Assembly: GCA_012976225.1 (NCBI GenBank) | Contig: JAAVVG010000001.1 | Location: 1,984,001 to 2,048,000, forward strand | Source of the DNA: Golubevia sp. BC0850 | Taxonomy: Eukaryota > Basidiomycota > Exobasidiomycetes > Golubeviales > Golubeviaceae | Length of the DNA: 64,000 bases | Direction of reading: 5' to 3' | In this document: positions 56,989-64,000 of the stretch, in pieces | How the letters are laid out: the number at the start of each line of letters is the position of its first letter | Numbering within the stretch: the first letter of the stretch is position 1 | The notes under the pieces: model-generated | The model's database searches: none | The model's input: the letters and a program-made list of their open reading frames with translations, nothing else | Told to the model about the DNA's origin: nothing | Made by a program: the position numbers and the translations under genes

Positions 56989-58792
56989 ATGAGTACGATT
57001 CTGATGGATAGAAACGAAAGAGAATCTTATCAGTACATTCCTGAAGGGCAATCTCAACATTCCTACCGTTCTTCTCAACTTGTTCATCATTCTCCTCCAC
57101 CTCATTCTCACCATCATCCTCAAGTTCCGGAGCAAGAATTTTCTCGTCAAAGTCAAAATCACTCTCAACCTTATTCTAGACCTCAAACCTCCGACTCTCT
57201 TACAACCTCTAGACTTGAGGAACTTTATGCAACTAAGAACTTCTCACTCGCAACTCCCATCGCCGTCGTTCAATCATCAGCGTCACAAAACCTCACGACA
57301 CACCTAAACAGATCCAGCTCGGATTATTACAATGGAGTTCAAGCAACAGGAGAGAGCAGATCTTTCAGTCAAAATCCTCAGTGGAGAAATTCAGAGTACT
57401 TAACCCCGGCCACGACTCATCCTCGACCCCTCTCTCACCCGCCTCCAACTTCAAATTACGAGCACAGAGCTTCATTCGATTCTCATCAACTTCCATCTTC
57501 CTCTCTTTATAGTTCAACTCCATTTCAAACTCTTCTTCGTCCTTCGAGCGTCCCAGTCAATCCACCTTCTGAAGTTGACGATGCTATCTCCTCACTACTC
57601 GGAGCTCGTTCTGGGTTCTGGAGTGGAAGTCAAAACTCCGATCAAGGGATGAGAACCTCCAACTCAGAGTTCTCAGATCATCTAAGACTAAACGTTTCCA
57701 CCGCTCAAACTTATGATCGACCTTCAATGATAGTACCTTCTTCTTCTTCTTCTTCTCATCATCTACCAATCGAAAAGCCAAGAGGTCTTCCACCCACTCA
57801 ACGTCCAATCCCAACTCACCGTCAAGTGGATCGTAGAACTCTCTCACCACCACCTTCAGAATCTTCTCGATCTTCAGAAGTAGATCAAATCAGACCTTCT
57901 ACCTCTTCAAAAGACAAGAAAGGTAAGAAAGTTGTAAAGGCTTCCTTAAAGATCACTCCGATTCCAAGAGGTCCCGACAACGAACTTGCTCTACCAGCTC
58001 CAGAGGACACGGAATTTCAACCCTTGGGATATGGGAGATTGATAGAACATGCCAGAGATCCCCCAACTGCTGGAATCGATGACGACGAACTCAAACCTCA
58101 ACCGCAATTCGAGAAGCTTAAGTTCGATGGAGATCGCTATACTCCTCGTTATGTTAGAGGGCTTGGTATTCGTCGAGAGGGATGGTGTTCAAGTTGCCCA
58201 GGAGGTTCATGGCATAAGTTGAAGGTGAGTTGACATCATCTCACGCTGTGCAACAAAGGCTTCTCTACTCAAGGGACCTCAAGTTTAATGGCGCACCTGA
58301 TCTTTCGATCCAAATAGCTGTCGAGTGCTTCCTTTGGCCCTTCTTGAAACTAACCAAACACCATGAACCTCTTCTCCTCGCTCTCAGAACTCTGCCTTCA
58401 ACTTTCATCAGCTTCACTCTCACGGAATTTCATCTACCACAGGTCAGAGATTCGCAGCTCCTCTAGATTTAAGACTAGTCACTAAGAACAAGAAATCAAG
58501 CAGAGTGGAAGGTTTCTGTGGGAAATGTGAAGAATGGGTGGTGATTATGATAGGAAAAAGACGTCCTGCTTGGGGAAATTGGTTTCACCATTGTCATTCG
58601 TGTTACCTCAACTCCAACTTAGGTGAAGGTGGATCTGGAGGGAAGGATAAAGGAAAGAAAAGGAAAGGTAAAAGTCAAGAGGTAGAGGAAGAAGAAGAAG
58701 AGGAGGAAGAAGAAGACGCCGAGTTTAAAAGCGAAAAGGAGAGAGATGGTTGGAGAGGGATCAAGAAGACGAAGAGTGAGACAGAAGATTAG
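56989..58792 (+). CDS. Rua1 C-terminal domain (DUF4451) regulator
   Basis: Predicted nuclear regulator; Rua1 of Ustilago activates a ustilagic-acid cluster, but the domain occurs widely and the target here is unknown. Exons: 56989-58224 and 58388-58792; 546 residues. The first 330 residues are low-complexity, rich in Ser, His, Pro and Gln. The domain begins YTPRYVRGLGIRREGWCSSC and continues across the intron, LK|NSAFNFHQLHSHGIS, then EGFCGKCEEWV and WFHHCHSCY, giving two paired Cys/His sets likely to bind zinc. A glutamate run and basic KGKKRKGK segment end the protein. The intron acceptor (CTCGCTCTCAG) was chosen because it restores the conserved HSHGIS block. Confidence 0.85.
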
Positions 58793-58799
58793 AAACACG

Positions 58800-58802
<3 letters not shown>

Positions 58803-58841
<39 letters not shown>
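58803..58841 (+). repeat. (CT)n microsatellite
   Basis: About 19 CT units, just 11 bp after the stop of the Rua1-like gene, so within its 3' UTR. Confidence 0.95.
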
Positions 58842-58845
<4 letters not shown>

Positions 58846-58939
58846 CTTTTCCTCATTTTTTGTACTTCTAGTCCTCAGCTTTTTGCTACCTTTGTCCATT
58901 GTTCATTTCTTTGTTGCGACGTCGAGCAGAAGACCCAAG

Positions 58940-58955
58940 CCCCCCCCCCCCCCCC
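58940..58955 (+). repeat. Poly-C run of about 16 followed by poly-A
   Basis: A homopolymer C run followed directly by six A. Length is uncertain because such runs are prone to sequencing error. Confidence 0.85.
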
Positions 58956-59227
58956 AAAAAACACACAACCCAATTCAACATCCTGTATTACATTACATCG
59001 ATCCAATCATCTAATAGCTCCTTAAACAATCTATCTTCACGTGTAAAATTTTGAAACGGCTAAGTATCGTTCACGCTGCGCATTAGTTAATTTGCCACTT
59101 TTGGCGATCTCGATTTCACGATTCACGAGATACTCTGAAAAACTATATAGACTCTCTCCACCCCACGATCTTTCTTCTCCCCAGATCCATCCCATCCTCT
59201 CAGGAAACTTCAAAAATTTAATACAAT

Positions 59228-61322
59228 ATGGCAAGTGTCTCAGACATCCCAAAAGAAGCCGGTGTCTCTCCAAAGGGGAAAAATCAAGTTCTCAACAATG
59301 AAGGTGGTGCTATAGGAGCAGACACAGACGCCCCAGCCCCTCAAGCTCCCTCTGGCGCTGGAAAGGGTGCTATTGGCACTGATTCAGACGGTGGAAAGTT
59401 CGACAAAGGTCAGTATTCACAATAGAATGGGCAAGAAAAGAGTGAAGTATGGCAAGCATGGAAAAAGAAGAAGAGTCGGGCAGCATGCTCCACCATGAAC
59501 CAACTCAGTTGTCTTACTCATCAAGTATTCCATCCTCTTGCTCTCCCCTTCCCTCTTTCACTTGCAGTCTACGGTGTTCGACCAAAGACTACATGGCATT
59601 TAAAGAACCCAAAATCATGGAACATCTGGGAATTCGTCGTCTCTTTGGTGAGTAGACCTCATCTACGGACATGGAGAATTGGGATTGCTATCATCTCTAA
59701 GTCCGATCTGACTCTCCACCTGTTTCACCCCCTCTCATTCCCATTCTTCTTCAACAGGATATCTGTCCAGATTCAGTCTACCAGAGGAGAGACCCAAAGC
59801 TACCTCCTCGTGGTCCACCTCCCTACAGACCAATGTGGGAGGAGAACGCCTTCATCTTCCCAAACGCCATGATCCCTCTAGTTCTTCACGCAGCTTGGAA
59901 CTACTTCAACCCTAGTTAGTGTTTGAAAGCATTGTACGACATAATTAGAATGGTTCGGAGAGAGCGAGTAGCAGTTGAACTATATTCCTGACCTTCCTTC
60001 CCTTCCCCTCTGTGCCTCTTACTCTCCTTCCAGCTCATTTGATCCACTGGGCTCCAGCTATGCTCATGTATCATTTGCTATTCATCAACTACGCCCACAG
60101 GCTTATCTCTCGTCTTCACAAATACATGGCCAAGTATGGTTGCTTCGACGAGGACAACCGTGGTCGTGACATGATTGACGATAGACACGTCAACCAACTT
60201 GGACGGTGAGTGAACAGGTTGATAAATGTTGTCGCAAGGTTTCGGTGGCGTTGATAGACGGAAAGATTCAGCCGATTCTTTCGCTTCGAAGGCCATTTGA
60301 AAGCCACGTCCCTCGATCTACTCAAGCTCACCCTTTTCGCCTTCCCTTTTTTCCTCCACCTTCATCTTCAACTCATCTTCAGTTCTATTTAGTGAGTTGA
60401 TCTTTGGAATCGAAGTCCAAGCTTGATGCTTGATCAAAGCGAAGTCTCTGACCTTTGTTCCCTCCTCCGCCTCTGTCTCCTTCTTTCCAGCATTTACACC
60501 GTATTCCGTACCATCGGTCCATTCATTCTCGGCTGGAAGGGTGAAATGGTCAATCCTTTGGAAGGTCTCTCTCTAATGACTCCCGTCAAGCTAGGTCTAT
60601 GGCATATCGCATTGGACTTCTGGTTCTACCTCTACCACCGTAGTTGTCATGAGTTCGACTCCATCTGGTGGATCCACCGTCAGCACCACGCTACTAAACA
60701 TCCAACACCAATTCTCTCGTGAGTATCGTCGACAAGGGATCAGCATGAGCGAAGGAGGTCACCTGTTTTCGCGTCGTTAACTGTCTTTTCTCTCTCTCTT
60801 TCCCCCTTCCTCCGTTCTCTAGCATCTTCGCCGAGGACGTTCAAGAATGCTTGGAAATCTTCATCATCCCATCTTTGGCCACTCTAATCACACCAAAGCT
60901 CTCATTCCCAGAACTTTACTTGACTATCTGTTACACCCTCTACGTCGAAGCTCTTGGACACTCTGGGTAAGTTTGGAACAAACTGACCTCAATGCTTCGA
61001 AAGATTGAGCAGAACAAACGCAATTTCAAAAACTGCTCGTGAAGCGTTGATCAATGTGCTTACATCATACCTTCTTTCCCCCTTTCTCTTCTTCCCTTCC
61101 AACCTTCGTCTCCACCTCTCTTAAACCTCCAGTATCCGTGCTGATTGGCCTCATCCAATCCTAGGAATGGTCCTTCGTCCTTTCGGAATGGAACTAGCAG
61201 TTGAAGATCACGATCTTCATCACAGATTCGGAAAGAGTGGAAAGAATTACGGAAAGCAAACCAGAATCTTCGATGCTATCTTCAACACCAAATCTATTAG
61301 ACTCGAAGGAGAGAGAAAGTAA
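59228..61322 (+). CDS. Fatty acid hydroxylase superfamily protein (ERG25/SUR2 fold)
   Basis: ER-membrane di-iron oxygenase of the sterol desaturase/fatty acid hydroxylase family. Exons: 59228-59408, 59568-59647, 59758-59914, 60034-60205, 60491-60718, 60823-60966, 61133-61322; 383 residues. The histidine clusters for two irons are present: HRSCH (H-X3-H), HRQHH (H-X2-H-H) and HDLHH. Hydrophobic segments include MIPLVLHAAWNYF, FILGWKGEM and KLGLWHIALDFWFYLYH. The N-terminus is a Gly/Ala/Asp-rich hydrophilic stretch with a repeated GAIGxDxD motif. The position of the clusters fits sphingoid C4- or sterol-type hydroxylases, but close motifs that would decide substrate are lacking. Confidence 0.9.
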
Positions 61323-61548
61323 ACTTCGACCAAAAATCTGCTTCTCATCTTTGAAAATCTCAACCTCTCACCCTATCCTATTTTTCTCGGTCCGTTTGTA
61401 TTTATTTATTCTACTTTGCTCCTCTTCCATCTATCACCCCTTGTTTAAAATATCCTCTTTTCTTGTTTACGATAATCAATCTGCCTTGGAGTTATAGCAA
61501 ATATTTTTTGTGTGTGGATATGCGGCCCTCACCACTGGGTCGCCGATG
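61323..61548. terminator. 3' region of hydroxylase gene
   Basis: T-rich 3' UTR-like sequence after the hydroxylase stop, with a TTTATTTATT stretch near 61400. No defined polyadenylation signal can be singled out. Confidence 0.35.
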
Positions 61549-61969
61549 CACTTCGGGAGAGTACTTCCAACAGGCATCAAGAATGAAAACGTTGTAGAAC
61601 TCAGGTTGAGCTCTGCTGGAACTCTGGTAGCCGATCAAAGAGCTATCCAGCAACTCTCGTTTGGGTCGGATGTAGCCTCTTGTCTGCCTTCTCCGATATA
61701 CTCTTCTTCTAGAGACGCTCCTTTCATTCGGCAACCTTTCAATCAGGTAGAAGTAGATCGTGTTTAAAACAGCCGGATCAACTTCTTCGTCTGATCATAG
61801 CTTCTCCAGCTCGAGTAAACACTTCATCGAGGATCTCTCTCTGGCCCCAATTTCCAGAGAGGCCGACGCAGCTGCAATTCTTCTATGGACATTGAATGAT
61901 GAGCTCAAAAAAAGATATGATCGGAGGGAAGAAAGTCGAGGTTGCGAATGGGAGAAAGGAAAGGGATGA
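61549..61969 (+). pseudogene. Possible decayed or mis-framed small gene
   Basis: Two adjoining plus-strand frames look coding but do not join. The first runs from ATG 61549 (MHFGRVLPTGIKNENVVELR) to a stop at 61767. The second is open from about 61761 (TAGSTSSSDHSFSSSSKHF) to a TGA at 61969 and contains DAAAILLWTLNDELKKRYDR, but lacks an ATG. Only a frame change near GTGTTTAAAAC, or an intron too short to be likely (about 25 bp), would link them. No family recognised. It could equally be chance open frames. Confidence 0.3.
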
Positions 61970-62200
61970 AATTGGGACTCTGTGTGTGATCATTCCTTGA
62001 TTCCTTGATTTTGTTTTTGTTGACGTTTGAGGGTCTCTAGATACTCGTATTGCGAATCTAAGTGTATGGGAAAGGAACAAGTACAGAAACAGGAATGTAA
62101 CAAGACGAAACAAGATGACGTGAGAAAAGAAAATGAAGTACAATGAAAAGAAACTGGTCTACTAGTGGTGCGAGACGACGAAACGGAGAGGTGGGTCAAC
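61970..62200. other. Intergenic, 3' end of DHA1 transporter
   Basis: Short convergent interval; no feature seen. Confidence 0.4.
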
Positions 62201-64000
62201 CTAATCGGCGTACTTTGAGCGCGCTCTAAGAGAAGCACCCTTTAACTTCAAGAGGTAGAGGATTGGGATCATGAGAGCGGTGATTCCAGCTAGAAGTGAA
62301 GAGCCAGGTCCGACGCCCAATCTTTGGTAGTAGACGGTTCCAAAGAGTGGGAAGGCTGAGGCGATGGTAGATCTGAAGAGGTCGTTTGAAGCCAAGATAG
62401 AGGCTGCGTAACGATGGTAGGACATCGGTAGGTAGGTCAAGATGGATTGGAAGAGTAAGAAAAGACCTGTGGAGAGAGAGAGAGAGAGACAGCGGTTAGC
62501 GACAGGGATTTGTAAAGGGAGACGTTCCTTTTTACTCACCTGGAAAGTAAAGAGCACTTCCGATGACAGGCAAAATCCAATGGACAGATTCCCTAGCGGA
62601 CCAGCCGTAAATTAGCAGTGCTGCAGGAATGAAGAAACTGGCAAACAAACCCGCCTCCAATCGATCTTCGGGGATCATGACTCCTGTCTTTTGGAATCTG
62701 ACATCGACGATGTAGCGGAGGTAGAGCATGTAGACTGGGACGGTAATTAATGCGGCCACAGCGATTCCGAGGTCTGCGAGAAGGTGAGACAAGATGGAGC
62801 GAAGGGAGGTCAGACAAGGCGACAGCGGTCTCTGAGAATGCTGGAAAGAAGAAATCGTTTATACTCACAAGGCAGACCCTGAGAACCATGAGAGAAGCCA
62901 TAGATACCACCGAATACAAGAGGCATCGACTCGAAGAATAGGTAGAAGCAAGCGTAGGCTAGTCCAAGGTAGACGTTTGCAAAGAGGACCGAAGGCTCGA
63001 ACGAGAGCAGGATAGGTCTCACCAAACTCTCTTTCAGTAGTTGCAAGCTTGATTCTTGAGCCTGATCGATCTCGCTTTGAGACTTGAAGTTCTGATTTCC
63101 TGTCAGCTTCCTGAGGCGTTGAGCTCTTCTTAAGAGAATGGTTCCCTCGTAAGTCTCGGGCAGTAAGAAGATCATGATTGCGAGAGAGATTCCAGCTGAG
63201 ATGAGAATGATGTAGAGAGGCCATCTCCATCCGAGCGCTTGAGCTGCGAAATTTCCCATGACTGGACCCAAGATTGGACCGACTGATACAACGAGGAGAG
63301 GAGGGAAGTGACGGTGTCAGTGAGTGGAAGAGTTGGCATCGCTAGAACGAATCTGAAACTCACGGACCGCTCCAACCGCCCAAATGACAATAGCATAAGG
63401 CAGCTTCATAGGAGAGTAGATGTCCGAGAGAGAAGCTCCTGAAACATTCGGAGAAGGAAAAGGGATCGAGTCAGACATAGGATAGATCATGCTTGGTGTT
63501 GACGTGGTTACTCACCCCCAGTCGCAAGGGCTGGACTTCCAAAGATCCCAGTGAAGAATCTCATGGCCTACATAGAGGAAAAGAGGGATAAGGAAAGAGG
63601 GTCAGTGAAAAAATCGCGAGTTGAAGATCGAGAAGACTGAACTGACCATGAGCGTGGAGTAGTTTGGCGATAGAGCTGTAACGATCGAAAGCAGAAGGAA
63701 GAGTAGAGCGGTGGGCAGGTAGACTCCATTCCTTCCGATCCGTGGGATCTCGCTCAATGGAGAGAGAATCATTGGACCTGCGTAGTGTTGTGTTAGAATG
63801 CAATTTACAAGGTTAGCTCTTGCACGTAACAATAGGTAAAGGTACAAGTTTGACCTTTTTCACGAGCCTTCGAAGACGGAGGGTATTAGCACTTCTACTC
63901 GGCCCTAGTCACTCACCTATCCCGTACGCAAAGATGTAGATGGAGAGTCCTCCGATCGCTTGACGGTCTGAGATGTCGAAGTCCTCGATGAGCCCTGGAA
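62201..64000 (-). CDS. DHA1-family MFS transporter, 5' end beyond the window
   Basis: Predicted drug or polyamine:proton antiporter. Minus-strand exons in the window: >64000-63917, 63777-63647, 63567-63516, 63438-63364, 63282-62869, 62773-62540, 62466-62201. The visible part begins inside helix 1-2 (DFDISDRQAIGGLSIYIFAY) and includes PMILSPLSEIPRIGRNGVYL (motif A variant) and GPILGPVMGNFAAQALGWRW (motif C). A central charged loop and the second bundle follow (FYLFFESMPLVFGGIYGF; SYHRYAASILASNDLFRS). It ends LRARSKYAD. It shares DHA1 family motifs with the transporter at 35072 but its intron positions differ. The N-terminus and first helix lie outside. Confidence 0.92.

Larger units (their letters stand above)
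58793..59227. other. Intergenic with simple repeats
   Basis: 3' end of the Rua1-like gene and promoter of the hydroxylase gene. Contains a (CT)n run and a poly-C run (listed separately) and otherwise no feature. Confidence 0.5.

Overview
The window is nuclear DNA of a basidiomycete fungus, probably yeast-like; the class cannot be fixed from the sequence alone. Nearly every gene is cut by many short introns (mostly 60-120 bp) with GTGAGT or GTAAGT donors, CTGAC/CTAAC branch-point motifs and YAG acceptors. The protein set is fungal: a class V myosin, a Zn2Cys6 activator, 14-TM and 12-TM drug transporters, a Rua1-type regulator, and H3/H4 genes with introns. I saw no rRNA, no convincing tRNA, no CRISPR array and no mobile element. 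Splice coordinates were derived by eye from splice signals, frame continuity and family conservation.

Layout. 1-3315(+): 3' two thirds of a MYO2-type myosin V. 3985-6286(+): DHA2 transporter. 6654-8334(-): mitoribosomal protein mS38/COX24, divergent from a LAMMER kinase (8695-11348, +). 11980-14259: poorly understood block with a minus-strand spliced gene built from a duplicated exon pair, plus two small plus-strand frames. 14260-15398: no gene seen. 15399-17714(-): ARMT1-like DUF89 phosphatase, divergent from ARP5 (17950-21251, +). 21475-23861(-): RRP1/NOP52, whose last two introns carry near-identical structured elements that look like H/ACA snoRNA copies; it diverges from MRPS16 (23985-24827, +). 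25266-29004(-): Zn2Cys6 regulator. 29508-31259(-): branched-chain aminotransferase. 31743-32837(-): RPS8. A 2.2-kb gene-poor gap leads to a DHA1 transporter (35072-37946, +).

38645-40934(-): membrane-anchored alpha/beta hydrolase lacking the usual nucleophile serine. 41960-43426(+): RPS29 with a 4-nt first and a 9-nt last coding exon. 43943-46201(-): uracil-DNA glycosylase with a lysine-rich insert, divergent from GET3 (46443-48094, +). 48403-51726(-): ELMO-domain protein. 52264-52714(-) and 53063-53642(+): divergent histone H4/H3 pair around a symmetric control region. 54170-56736(+): kinetochore NUF2. 56989-58792(+): Rua1-C-terminal-domain protein. 59228-61322(+): di-iron fatty acid/sterol hydroxylase. 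61549-61969(+): possible decayed small gene. 62201-64000(-): second DHA1 transporter, cut by the window edge.

Most genes are conserved housekeeping genes. Translation and ribosome biogenesis are well represented (mS38, MRPS16, RRP1, RPS8, RPS29), and chromosome or genome functions are scattered (ARP5, UNG1, H3/H4, NUF2). Five head-to-head pairs share short intergenic promoters. The most unusual signals are the duplicated intronic RNA-like element in RRP1, the exon-pair duplication at 12-13.6 kb and the symmetric H3/H4 promoter.
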